From the NCBI GenBank assembly GCA_037447655.1, contig JBBHKE010000305.1, positions 1-34,280 of the forward strand: a stretch of DNA of 34,280 nt, written 5' to 3'. The notes beneath the pieces are model-generated. The model saw nothing but the letters and a program-made list of their open reading frames with translations, did not search any database and had not been told where the DNA came from. This document shows, in pieces, positions 10,055 through 19,985 of the stretch. The position numbers and the translations under genes are program-made. This DNA comes from Zygnema cylindricum (Eukaryota > Streptophyta > Zygnematophyceae > Zygnematales > Zygnemataceae). The stretch's first letter is position 1. Every line of letters begins with the position of its first letter.

Positions 10055-10897
10055 TAGTGTTGGGTATCGGGTAGATTCATATCGCGATAATCTCGATATT
10101 CAATATATCGAATATCGATCGAGGAGGATCCTCGATATATCGTACCGAGACCAACATAAATCATCGCGATATATATCGCGATATATAGTATTTTTTAAAA
10201 AAAAAAAATTATTTTTTTATATAATATGTTATTTTAGCGAAAAAGTCAAATTGTCTAATACGCCACGTACGCCGTGATTTTCGTTCCGTGACTTAAAGGT
10301 AGACGCCGCAAAATGTAACCGACAAAAAAGTACTAATTCTGAAATTCTAATAATTAATTATTTGGGGTATGGTTACACGAGGAGGTCTCTGTAATAGTAC
10401 GGACAGCAAAATTTATGTATTACAGAGGTCTCGGGTACATCGCGTATCTTTTGTCAAAAAGTTTTACATACGTGTTATGATATGAGTGGTTTCACGTAAG
10501 CTGACTACCAAATCTCAAAAATCATCGAATATCTGGAAACCGACCTTTTTCGTCTGGAAAATCGTACTTGCGTATGATGTACGTGTACTTCACAAGTGTA
10601 CCTCGTCAATGTACCTCAGAGATCTCCTTCACTCTGCTGACTTTCAGGAAAAAACCTTATTTCTTTCCGGCAAAGATTTTACAGTCACTTTGTCCGAAGT
10701 CACGAGACTTTGAAAACCTGTGGGATTTATTTTTTTTTTTAGCCTCGATATATTGACGATACGATATATCGCCGATATATCGGCGATATATCGCGATAAT
10801 TTGAAATTCGATATATCGAAGCGATATATCGATTATCGGGTACCTGAAATTCGATATATATCGAATATCGGCAATGGGTCCTCGATACCCAACACTA
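10055..10897 (+). mobile_element. hAT MITE E1 (843 bp) with perfect 8-bp target duplication
   Basis: It begins TAGTGTTGGGTATCG and ends CGATACCCAACACTA, a perfect 15-bp terminal inverted repeat. It is flanked on both sides by CCAAAGAG (10047-10054 and 10898-10905). 8-bp duplications and TA.. termini are the hAT signature. Subterminal regions are dense in TATCGCGATA and ATATATCGA palindromic motifs. The interior (about 10190-10740) has no transposase and no recognisable gene; a small hairpin around TCTCTGTAATA/TATTACAGAG lies at 10384-10431. The opposite foldback arm preserves the unoccupied target (read on the minus strand as ACGATACCAAAAGTACAAAG), confirming the boundaries. Relatives E2 and E3 lie at 19.6-20.4 kb. 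Confidence 0.95.
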
Positions 10898-11782
10898 CCA
10901 AAGAGTACAAAGTACAAGAATGTTGGATTATAGGGACAGTACAAAATTTTCATTTTTTTTGGTTTTTTGGTTGACCGACCGTAACTGACCGTTTTTTTTT
11001 TCAAAGTGAATCAACCGACCGTAACCGCCCGCCCCCCAAAATTTGGCAACCTAATCCGTTCCGGATCCGGCGCGGGCGGTCGGTCAACGGTCGGTCACGG
11101 TTTCGGTTGACCGTTTGCAATTTTGGGGGTCGGGCGGTTACGGTCGGTTGACTCACCAGGAAAAAAAAAACGGTCAGTTACGGTCGGTCAAACAAAATTT
11201 CAAATTACATGAAAATTTTCTACTTTTTTTTTCCAACATTATTGTTCTTTGTACTTTTGGTATCGTGGAAGTACGTGGCATCATGATTAGCGTCGCAATA
11301 GTTATGACGTGAAATTGTACGTTTTCACAAACCGCGTAGTGGAAACGTCATAATGACGTGAAATTGTACGTTTGTCAGATTCTGTAAAGCGGATAATTAT
11401 TATTGACAGAAACCTAAATTAGAGTTGTTGATAAACTACAATAGAGTACAACTTTGTTTTGAAAAAACGAAAAAAACTACATTGGAATGGATAACATTAG
11501 TTATTTATTTACGATGATTACGATTCGCGGTGTAATAAATGCTTAACGTTAATAACAATGAGCGTTGTAATTTTGTACCTTTTCGGTTACGGGCGGGCAC
11601 GGTTGGTTGCTAGAAATTGAGTTTCGGTTAATTTATTTTTTCGTAAACGACGGTCGGTTAACGGTTAACAATTTTGGAGCGTGACAAAATTCGGTCGGGC
11701 GTCGGTTACTCAGATTTTGAAAAAAAAAAAACCCGTCGGTTTCGGGCATGAAAAAATTTGACTTTTGCGACCTCTGCCTCTT

Positions 11783-12080
11783 GGCCGCCGCTGTCCAAAA
11801 GTGGTCATTTCGGGGTCGAATTTCGCGACGGCCACTTTTTGCGGCCACGGGATGACCGCGGGCATGCTTTGGACCAATGGAAGGTGCTGAGGGGCGAGTG
11901 CAAACAGAAGGAACAAAAAGTAAGGGAAGGCTAAAAGTTTGTGAGACTCTTTTATGCGTGTCAGTACACTTTTGGAGATTTTATTGGGCAAAAAAAATAG
12001 ATTTCCTTCATTCCACATCTAAAAAAGTTTTTTAAACTTTTCACGGGCAGCTTTAGTTTTTCTTGTTTTTAGTCTGGCCT
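11783..12080. repeat. Repeat R1, right part
   Basis: It continues the R unit after the foldback insertion. GTGGTCATTTCGGGGTCGAA, CGACGGCCACTTTTTGCGG and GGGCATGCTTTGGACCAATGG are shared with R3 at 15010-15095. It ends near GGCAGCTTTAGTTTTTC, as R3 does at 15285. Confidence 0.85.
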
Positions 12081-14269
12081 CTTTATTACGTGCATATTAA
12101 AACACATGGCCCACCTAATTTTCCGCGGCTATGACAATCATTGAGCTTCTATGGGCATAGGATTTGTAAAATGACCCTCAAATGACAACTTTTTACCCAA
12201 CATAGGGAGAATCCCTAATATATTCACGAAAATCATATCTCACCTGACTACAAATAAACCTGGATCAATTCGAAAACTTTGAAAAATAGTAATTAAAATA
12301 TTTTGTAAGTCGTTATCTACAGACAGGAAAAAAACAACATTTTTGGAAAGTAAAAGGGGACCGTACAAGTTGGGAGAAAATCTTTATTGCCAAAAGTGAG
12401 AGGGAATAACCATAAGGGTAAAAAGGGGTGTAAAAAAACACATTTAAAGACAACAATAACCGAGAGATAATAGGTAAAGGCATAGAAAACAAATAACAAA
12501 GACAACACTAACTAAACAAGTAACCACCAAAACTAATTAAAACTACAAAAGATGACTACCCTCAAGAGAAATGACCTAAAGTAGATATCTACCCACAACC
12601 CTAACAAATTAATGTCCACAAGCTTGAAGATAGCTGACGTGGATTGGATCATCTGGTGGAAGATTTTGGAGGCCCCGCTTATCATCTGCACCGTGCTTCA
12701 TCGGAGGAGAGCCGCGATTTTTGCCCGTTGAGGGGCAACCGATACACGTTGACGGTTAAAACCAGTGAGGAGGTTCGGTGGAGAGCTATCTGGACCTCTA
12801 TATTCAAATGTTTTACATGCACAATTGCGTAGGTAGGAAATCCTCGAATGACTTGTCTAAATCTTCCTTGCAAATGGCACAAACTGATCAACCGGGTCTT
12901 GTTGAGCATAATATGTCGCACCCAAATTGTGTTCTGGTTGATTTTAGGGGTTGAGATGCTCGATTAAACTCCCAATTGCAAACCGATTCAAAAAGACTAC
13001 GACTTAATGTCGATGTGATAATATATCTATTTAGCCTGACAGTGTAGACGTGGTGCGATCATCCCTGGGCTACAATGTCGAATCCAATAAAAAATTTGCA
13101 GTTGAACTCCAATGGACCAAAATAGTACTGAAATCGGTGACCTTCCTAGAACTCCGATTGTCGACGACGACGCCCGTATATTGCAATAAACATACACATC
13201 CCTGGTGTCCTATTGCTCGAAGGGAGTGGTACCACTGCCTCTTTGTTCTGAGGACCTTTCCAATTTCAATACAGTATAGTTTTATTATGAGTACAAGCAT
13301 GTATTTTTGCACCATCGAGAAATAGTTTCCAAAACTCAACTTCTTTACAAGCAACAGATCAATATACTGCAAAACAGCTGACCACATGTGCTAAGAAGTG
13401 TGATAACACTCACTTTCACTTTCTGACGAAGGTATGTTAAGGTGGAAGGATCACATTTCAAACCGAAAGTAAATTGAAAATGTAAAACCAGAAACAAAAA
13501 GATATTTTCTAACGTTTGTTCCATTTTCTAATCACTTATAAGAATCCTCGAGGCTAAAAGCGATATAAAAAATTGAGAAGCCGAGAAACAGGAAAATCGA
13601 AAAAAAGCGAAAGCCGAATAGCAGAACCAAAACCGGAGTTCCAAAATTTGGGAATGCAAACAGATACAAGTATTTCAACAGCAAAAACAATTTCCCGTCT
13701 CTTCTTTTTTTTTTGTATTTTGTTTTTTGGTTCTCTTTTCCAACAATACAATAATGATCTTAATCCAGATTACGACCAAAGACAGGTGTTCACAGACTTC
13801 CTCTCTCTCCCTCTCTCTCTCCCTCCCTCTCCCTCTTACCCAAACATTGTCGTATTTCACTTCTCTATCAAATTCTGTGAACAGAACCTTCAAATCAGTA
13901 CAAAAAACGTGAACCTTCACCTGGAAAAGAGAAAAACAACATAGACATATCTACAAAAGACGAAGAAAAAAACGAAAGAGAATAGAGACAAAAGAAATAA
14001 TAAAACTGCCATTCCACTTCTATATCTCAAAGTAAGAGAAAAAAAAAAGTTGTAATTGTTACAAACCTAAAAGCCTATTTTTTTTTTTTAAACAAGAAAA
14101 TAATATATTAGTTTCTTGGCTCTGCATGGCTTGTAAAGCTGTAAAAACTCAAAAAGAAAAAAGAAAAAAAAAACTTAAACGTTTTTTGCGAACTACGAAC
14201 TCTCTCAAAAAACGTCGATTTTTTTAAGTCATCAATATACATCTTTTGATTTCTATTTTTTTTTTTTTT
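12081..14269. other. 2.2-kb stretch without a recognised gene
   Basis: Several open frames of 60-120 codons exist (for example 13573-13944 plus and 13070-13387 minus), but none shows a family motif, a convincing start or splice context. A CTCTCTCC-rich microsatellite is at 13799-13840, and A- and T-rich runs increase towards the assembly gap. A segment at 12640-12955 has more balanced composition and a 59-codon frame; I cannot assign it. Confidence 0.5.
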
Positions 14270-14279
14270 NNNNNNNNNN
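14270..14279. other. Assembly gap (10 N)
   Basis: Ten N lie between a T homopolymer and the truncated left end of repeat R2. The true length of missing sequence is unknown, and a collapsed poly-T or repeat is likely. Confidence 0.99.
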
Positions 14280-14735
14280 TTGTCCACTCAGATCCGTTTT
14301 TCAGTTCCGTTAGGGTTTGGTGCGCGGAAATCCGTCTTTTAACTTTCAGAAGTGGGAAAGCAGCTTCAGACGTACGGTATGGTACGGTCGAAAAAGGAAT
14401 CAAGAGCGCGATATTCCTAACCGCGTGTGTTAAATTCGCCTGAAAAAGTCAAAGAGACTAAGCGTTAGACGTACGGTACGGCCATAAAAGGAAAAATCAA
14501 AAGCGAGATATTCCTAACGGCGTGTGTTAACTTCACTTGGAGAAAAAGTAAAAACAGACGACTGCGGGCATACTTTGGACCAATAAAAAACGCCATATGG
14601 TACAAACAAAAGGTACAAAAAGTACGGGAAGGTTAAAAGTTCGTGAGAAATAAACAATTCTGGCACTTTTACGCGTGTCAGTTCACTTTCGGGATTATCT
14701 CCCGAATTGGGCAAAAATAGATTACCTCTATGTGC
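14280..14735. repeat. Repeat R2 (left end lost at the gap)
   Basis: It starts TTGTCCACTCAGATCCG, matching R1 at 9357 and R3 at 14794. It lacks most of the central CCGCCACTGTCC...GGCCACGGG block present in R1 and R3 but keeps GCGGGCATRCTTTGGACCAAT and the CGAATTGGGCAAAAATAGATT end. A short internal duplication of the GACGTACGGTACGG/CCTAACSGCGTGTGTTAA segment is visible at 14370-14535. Confidence 0.8.
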
Positions 14736-15335
14736 AGCGTTGCCACGTCACACTGACAAAGAAATTCTGGACCAAAAGCCAGGTGGCAATCTTTGTCCAC
14801 TCAGATCCGTTTTTCAGTTCCGTTAGGGTTTTAGAAGACGGAAGCTCGTTTCTTTCTATCCTTTCATTTGTGAAAAGCAGCTTTAAACGTACGGAACGGT
14901 CAGAAAATGAGTCAAAAGCGAAGATTTTATTAACCGCGTGCGTTCAATTCACACGTGTGTAAAAAGCGATATAACGTACTTCCGGCCCCGAGGCCGCCAC
15001 TGTCCAAAAGTGGTCATTTCGGGGTCGAATTTCGCGACGGCCACTTTTTGCGGCCACGGGTTGACCGCGGGCATGCTTTGGACCAATGGAAGGCGCCGAG
15101 TGGCGAGTACAAAAAGTACGAAAAGAATAGAAGGAACAAAAAGTACGGGAAACTTAAAAGTGTGTGAAAAATGAAAAAATTACGGCTGTTGTAGGCATGT
15201 CCGTACACTTTAGGGATTATCTTCCGAATTGAGCAAATAGATTTCCTCTATTCGGGACGACAAAAATCTAAAAAAGTTTTAAGGGCAGCTTAAGTTTTTT
15301 CTGGCATGTTTTTACATGCTTATTAAAGCTGAAGC
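14736..15335. repeat. Repeat R3, uninterrupted copy
   Basis: It is in direct tandem with R2, in the same orientation as R1. It contains the intact target GGCCGCCACTGTCCAAAAGTGG followed directly by TCATTTCGGGG (14992-15030), which is the empty site for the foldback insertion in R1. Confidence 0.85.
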
Positions 15336-15346
15336 TCCGTCTGAAT

Positions 15347-15803
15347 CATAGTTCAAAAGTAGGTGACCGTACGCCCATACAATATGCCTATTGTATGCAA
15401 AACATACAATATGGCCATAAGACCCATATTGTATTGGCCGCAAAATGAAATAAAATAGTAACAGGGTAGAGTTGCACATGGATCGATAGAGAATTAAACG
15501 TCATGTCTAAATTTGAAAAAAAAATCGGACAAGAAAATCTTTTTCTGTGAGTTTTGAGCGACCTTTTATTTGAGCCGTCAGATTCGGACGATCTAACGGT
15601 CTTTGATGAAAGTAACGATCTAAGAAGATCACATGAAAAGCCCATTACACAACTTACAATAGAACTATCGTCAGATTCGGACAATCGGACGGTCGCTGAT
15701 GAAAGTAGCGATCTAAGAAGATCACATAGAAAGCCCGTAACACAACTTACGCTAAAGGCGGCCTACAAAAGGCCTACCAAAAAACGCCTACTTTTGAACT
15801 ATG
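15347..15803. mobile_element. hAT-type MITE E4 (457 bp) with perfect 8-bp target duplication
   Basis: The terminal inverted repeat is CATAGTTCAAAAGTAGG at 15347 with its complement at 15787-15803. It is flanked by GTCTGAAT at 15339-15346 and 15804-15811. There is no transposase. Its TIR differs from E1-E3, so it is a separate family. The interior holds a 93-bp direct duplication. A frame of 88 codons from 15554 lies wholly inside the element and is not considered a gene. Confidence 0.9.
15576..15752. repeat. 93-bp direct duplication inside MITE E4
   Basis: GTCAGATTCGGAC starts at 15577 and 15670. Both copies continue through GATCTAAGAAGATCACAT to CACAACTTAC with scattered differences. Confidence 0.9.
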
Positions 15804-15829
15804 GTCTGAATGAAAAGTGAGGTCGTTTA

Positions 15830-17263
15830 CAAAAATTTGTACATTTCTGTACTGTACCGTACCGTACTGTTTATTTGATTTTTATTAGCAAATCAACATG
15901 ACAAAGGATCTTACTAAATATTCTCCAAAGGTAGGGAGGTAACAATGACCGTTGGATTATACTTCCGTCTGCATCCGCTAAGCATTCGCTCCATCCGGTT
16001 CTGCGAGAGGGGCGGCTAGTCAAATACAAAATGTGTAAGATCGCAATACGTAAATGGTAAAGGCACGTGTCTTGATGACTACCGTCGGATCCTCACACGT
16101 CGCACAGGCCAAAATGCCTTCGAACAAGGTAGACGCAAGTCCACCAAAATCCAATCGAAAATCATGTGTTCGTATATGTGTATGTCCGTATTTATGACGA
16201 AATTTACAAAAAGTGTGAAAGTAACGAATTTTACGTAAACATCGTAAAAAAGCCTAGTTGTCCAGTTCGTACGGATTTGGACTTTTACCGATTTTTACGT
16301 AGTATTCGCGACTTTTATACTTTTCGTAAAATTCGTGTAGTTTTCGCTGTACGAACATGTACGAACATGTACGAAAACGTACGGAAAGCATAATCATAGA
16401 AAATCCTTAAAAAATCTTAAAAAGTACGGAAAATTAACATAAATGTACGGCGATATACGGAAATTGTACCCTACAAAACCTAATGGTACGGCAAATCTTT
16501 GGATGCCGTACTGAAATATAAAGGAATGTACGGCAATGTACCCTAAAAAACCTTAAAATCCCCCCTTTAATCACCTAATATGTACTAAAATTTACGACCA
16601 CTGTACGAAAAGTGTAGCGCAGGTGTACTGAAATATACGGGAATGTACGAGAATGTACCCTACAAACCCTAAAATATATAACCCTAAAAGGTAAGGAAAA
16701 TACGGACGATGTACGTAAAAACTGTGGGGTTATTATACTCGAACATACGGAATGTAAGGAAATGTACTCTAAAGCCCTAAAAATCCCTTAAATAACCCTA
16801 AAAGGTGTGAACATGTACGGATAATGTCAGGAAATGTACGGAAATGTACTGCCACATAGTAAGGTACCCATTTTATAACATTTTTTTCATCGTTTAATGC
16901 GTATCGTGCATAGTATTCGCGCGTTCGTTTCGTGCGTATTATGCGCAAGGGAATTCTATTTAAAAAGTGAAAATCCGTACGAATTGAACATCTATGCGAA
17001 ATCTATTTCGTTGTCACGCTCTTTTTGCCATCCTTTCGGCTCCGTGGTCGTCTTTGCAGCGAAAAAAAGAGACGTATAGGAGCAGGGAATGATTCTTTGT
17101 CGGTTCCCAAAGTACATGGAATGAAATTACATGGTCAGAATTGAAGATTTTAAGATTTTACATTAAAATTGGCCAATTCAAAAAAAAATTGACTATTTCT
17201 ACTCTCAGATCTTAACATACGTGGTACCACTCAAATTACAACACGTCGCTTACAAACTTCACA
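15830..17263. repeat. GTACG-rich degenerate repeat region, no gene
   Basis: From about 16380 to 16860 the sequence is dominated by short variable units containing GTACGG, AAATGTACGG and ACCCTAAA/AAACCCTA, repeating irregularly every ~100-120 bp. Frames here are short and lack coding character. The remainder (15830-16250 and 16860-17263) shows nothing I can assign. Confidence 0.6.
16256..16353. repeat. Dispersed ~95-bp repeat, copy a
   Basis: AGTTGTYCARTTCGTACGGA through GCGTAGTATTCG-like, ACTTTTCGTAAA and TAGTTTTCGC matches 21426-21523 in the same orientation at roughly 80% by eye. Confidence 0.75.
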
Positions 17264-17392
17264 CGATGGTCCCCTCGTCCAAAATATTACAAGTGAGTAA
17301 TGTTGGCCGTACAATTACAAAGACCTCCCCTTGGATCTTTGACCTAAGTTTGATTTAGTGGCTCTAATATTTTAGACGAGGGGACTCATCGA
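17264..17392. mobile_element. Short (~130 bp) TIR element
   Basis: CGATGGTCCCCTCGTCCAAA at the left pairs with TTTAGACGAGGGGACTCATCG at the right, giving inverted repeats of about 24 bp with two differences around an ~80-bp centre. No clear target duplication is visible, so it is called only as a MITE-like hairpin. Confidence 0.6.
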
Positions 17393-18015
17393 GTAAACTA
17401 TGTAAATTAATTGTTGTAATTGGAAAATATAAAACACCGAATCGGTAATGGTTCGATTGAAGAGCCATTCGTACAGTGAAAACTTTGCCTTTTGATAGCA
17501 ACCGTCGGATTGAATTTACGACAAGTATGCACGTAAACAAAATGTTTTAAGAGACTTTTCCCATGTGCTAAAGTTACAGTTATTTTTTGTCGTTTTCCTC
17601 CATAACTTAGCCCTCAACGAGAAAATCCACAGCCGTACCAAAAAAAAGGAATTACCACCGTACAAGTTGCGTTACCTTGAAACTTTAAATGAATTGCAGT
17701 TTGTCGTCTAGCGCGATGTAGTTTGTTGTCTAGCGCGATGCAGTTTGTCGTCTAGCGCGATGCAGTTTCTTGCCTAGCGTGTTTTGACCCTCTTTCACGT
17801 CCTTCCAGCTCATCTTCAAACTTTATATAAAATCACCTCGCGAGTTGATTTTAAATAAAGTTCCATGATGTGAGCGAATATGCAGATGATGTCGCACGCG
17901 TCGGAGGTTTTTGACAAGTTTTTGTGCGCAGAGTACAAAAAAAAAACCCACTGCAAGTTTACAACCTGTACGTACTCTTTTCCGTGCACCTTTTTCTTTA
18001 TAGGGGTCGTGAGGG
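17393..18015. other. Spacer with no recognised gene
   Basis: No coding frame of note is seen. It contains the 22-bp minisatellite listed separately and ends at the GAGGG target copy of solo LTR B. Confidence 0.55.
17696..17780. repeat. 22-bp minisatellite, nearly four copies
   Basis: The unit GCAGTTTGTCGTCTAGCGCGAT has TAGCGCGAT starting at 17709, 17731 and 17753, and a diverged fourth copy TTGCCTAGCGTG at 17770. Confidence 0.92.
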
Positions 18016-18898
18016 TGAAAGTCTGTGGCCTCCATTCCACATAGTATGCAACGTATATAAGACCTCTAGGAAAATGCATGGCCCTTCCTCTTTCCACTGA
18101 ATAGGTGCCACCTTGGCACACAAATATTCTCACCATCATCACCCCTGTGAGGGCCTGACTCCCTTGAGCTGAACGCAAAGAGAATCACTAAATTTGCTCC
18201 CCTGAGTATTAAGTTATGGCTGGTCAAAGTTGACCTTTATAGTTACAAGCTCTCTCAAATTGAGGTGGCTAAATTTCACTAAGTCTTGGTCTGCCTACTC
18301 CCAGCTACCTACTACTAAACCTTAAACCAATAAGAACACTGTGCAGCACAAGAAGGTACAGTGGCCGATGTACTTCTTTTACGGTCATTGTACGACATGG
18401 CGTTCGCGGTGACGCTTGTCATATCGAAGCCATGGGTCCTCCTCCCATCTTTTCTGTTTTCCAATAATGTGGCACCACGTGGCGCTATCTCCGAAAGCCG
18501 CCAAAATTTCATCCCGGGTTGGCGGTTGCAACTACGGCCGTCCGATTAAAAATATTTACACAGTTCAGATTTGCGTCCGTGCATGATTTGTTTCACATAC
18601 GCCTCATTGCCAGTTTGTTCAGTTAAATGAATTAGCCGTCGCGTAACTGTTTATATACTTATCAAACCCAATATGTGTATCGATTTTTCAGCGACTTAAC
18701 GGATAGGGCGGCAGGCTATTTTTGGACTATTGAGGACATAGGATCACATCCGGGTCAGTCCACTTTTTTGATAAAGTGTCCCCTATTCCAGTCTGCCACC
18801 TTCTGTCCAAGGATGCAGCCATGATTTTCTCCGGTCCTTTCTCTCTCTAAAGTCTAACTCAAATAGATAAGTGAACTATTAATTATTCCTTTTCAAGA
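18016..18898 (-). mobile_element. LTR B: solo copia LTR with 5-bp target duplication
   Basis: Read on the minus strand it matches LTR A end to end: TTGAAAAGGAATAATTAATA at the start, GAGAGCTTGTAACTATAAAGG late, and ...CAGACTTTCA at the end. GAGGG is present on both sides (18011-18015 and 18899-18903), the 5-bp duplication expected of an LTR retrotransposon. No internal region, polypurine tract or primer site adjoins it, so it is a solo LTR left by LTR-LTR recombination. The first two bases of the canonical TG have mutated. Frames within it are not genes. Confidence 0.9.
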
Positions 18899-18903
18899 GA
18901 GGG

Positions 18904-19610
18904 GTCTTGACCGACGGACGCTGTTTCGTCAAAAGCGAAGTTCGTGAAGGCGTCTCTTTCTCCCTCCCTCTCCCATTTCCGCGTCTATCTCACACTTTAA
19001 GAAATGAGAAACGACAAGAATGGTATCAATTGAAAGATTTGCGAAAAAGATAACTTTTGACTGTCTTTGGGCGTATTTTGATGGTAAATAAAGAACAAAA
19101 CGAAAAAACAAAATCGGAAAGCCATGGTTGAAAGTTTTGGAACTAATGACATCGACGCTATCATAAGTGAGCGTGACGTCAAAATATCTCAAACCTAAGC
19201 ATCTACTATGTCACAAGAAACTACTTTGCAGTAGACGCCTACGACTGTCGCTATTTTGTAAACGTCATCAATTATTGCAAGTTTTGTAGTCGTCTACGAC
19301 CGTTACAAATTACACACGTGTCTACGTCCGTCACAATTTAAAGTTACGATTTCTTTGCGTTACATCAGAACGCTCTAAAAGTAGTACGGAAAATCTTTGC
19401 TAAAAAACAAAGTAACAAGATTAAGTTTCAGTTACAATGGAAAGTGCCCTAAGTGGCGTTAAAAACGTTAACACTAATAGCGATACACGGTACAAGTGGC
19501 GGATACCCCTAAAAATAAATTGTACAAAATTTATCAGTTCAAGTCTAAGGACACCCACTGTGTCATGATGGTGTCAATCGAAGCCCGTCAAATATCTTGT
19601 TTCCGTACTG
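18904..19610. other. Spacer with no recognised gene
   Basis: It contains GTAGACGCCTACGAC/GTCGTCTACGACCG repeats at 19230-19335, resembling motifs in the PIF-like elements at 27.6-29.3 kb. No gene or element boundary is established. Confidence 0.5.
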
Positions 19611-19618
19611 ACTGCCAC

Positions 19619-19977
19619 TAGTGTTGGGTATTGATGACCACTTGACAATATTCGATATGTACCGAATTTTAGGTACCCGATAATCGATATATCGCTTTGA
19701 TATATCGAAAAGCTACATATCGCGATATTTATGCGATGTATATATATTTTTTCCCCCAATTTTTGGCCCACAACTTCGGGGGGGGGGGACCCTCACACGA
19801 CTTTACAGCTTTACGTTTTTCTGTATGGAATCTTTACGGACACCCACCTTTTACCAAATATATCGCGATAATTTATGTTGGTCCCGATACGATATATCGA
19901 GGCCTCTAACCGATCGATAATCGATATGTCGAATATCGAGCTTATCGCGATATGATTCTACCCGATCCCCAACACTA
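19619..19977 (-). mobile_element. hAT MITE E2 (359 bp), opposite orientation to E1/E3
   Basis: It starts TAGTGTTGGGTATTG and ends CCGATCCCCAACACTA. Its left end matches the complement of the right end of E1 (the GGTACCCGATAATCGATATAT block), so it lies inverted. The left flank is ACTGCCAC (19611-19618) and the right flank is ACTGTAAC (19978-19985), matching at 6 of 8 bases. The interior shares TGGTAAAAGG.GGGTGTCCGTA (minus strand) with E3. Confidence 0.88.
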
Positions 19978-19985
19978 ACTGTAAC

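Larger units (their letters stand above)
9580..11776. mobile_element. Foldback (long inverted repeat) hAT-like element, 2.2 kb
   Basis: The outer arms are near-identical inverted repeats: CAGAGGTCGCAAAAGTC at 9580 and its complement ending at 11776, continuing to about 9785 and 11577. After a non-matching stretch (9786-10010 against 11297-11576) the pairing resumes: 10011-11041, minus the inserted MITE, against 11118-11296. Only about 75 bp of loop remains. Both arms are packed with CGGTCGGTTACGG and ACCGACCGTAACCG motifs, reminiscent of the subterminal repeats of Ac-like hAT elements. There is no transposase. The flanks carry a 22-bp direct repeat, GGCCGCCRCTGTCCAAAAGTGG (9558-9579 and 11783-11804), plus 6 extra bases on the right, which is not the 8-bp duplication expected of hAT. 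The superfamily call is therefore inference from termini and motif content. RNA from it would form a long hairpin, a plausible small-RNA source. Confidence 0.75.

Noticed and set aside
12644-12955. Balanced-composition segment that might be a gene exon
   Set aside because: Frames are short and in conflict, and no recognisable product was found. Left as unassigned spacer.
13050-13387. Overlapping 91-codon (plus) and 105-codon (minus) frames
   Set aside because: No family motif and no convincing start or splice context on either strand; overlapping frames on opposite strands suggest chance.
15554-15820. 88-codon frame with repeated SSDSD..DESSDLRRSH blocks as a small gene
   Set aside because: It lies inside hAT MITE E4 and arises from its 93-bp duplication; it overruns the element end by only a few codons.
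16550-16800. Interstitial telomere (CCCTAAA) array
   Set aside because: CCCTAAA words are scattered and never in uninterrupted tandem; better seen as part of a degenerate GTACG repeat.
17696-17780. Possible CRISPR-like array
   Set aside because: The 22-bp units are contiguous with no unique spacers; this is a minisatellite in a eukaryotic genome. The same applies to 21311-21397 and 28552-28692.
17816-18178. 120-codon minus-strand frame
   Set aside because: It mostly overlaps the end of solo LTR B and its flank; it matches LTR A and C non-coding sequence.
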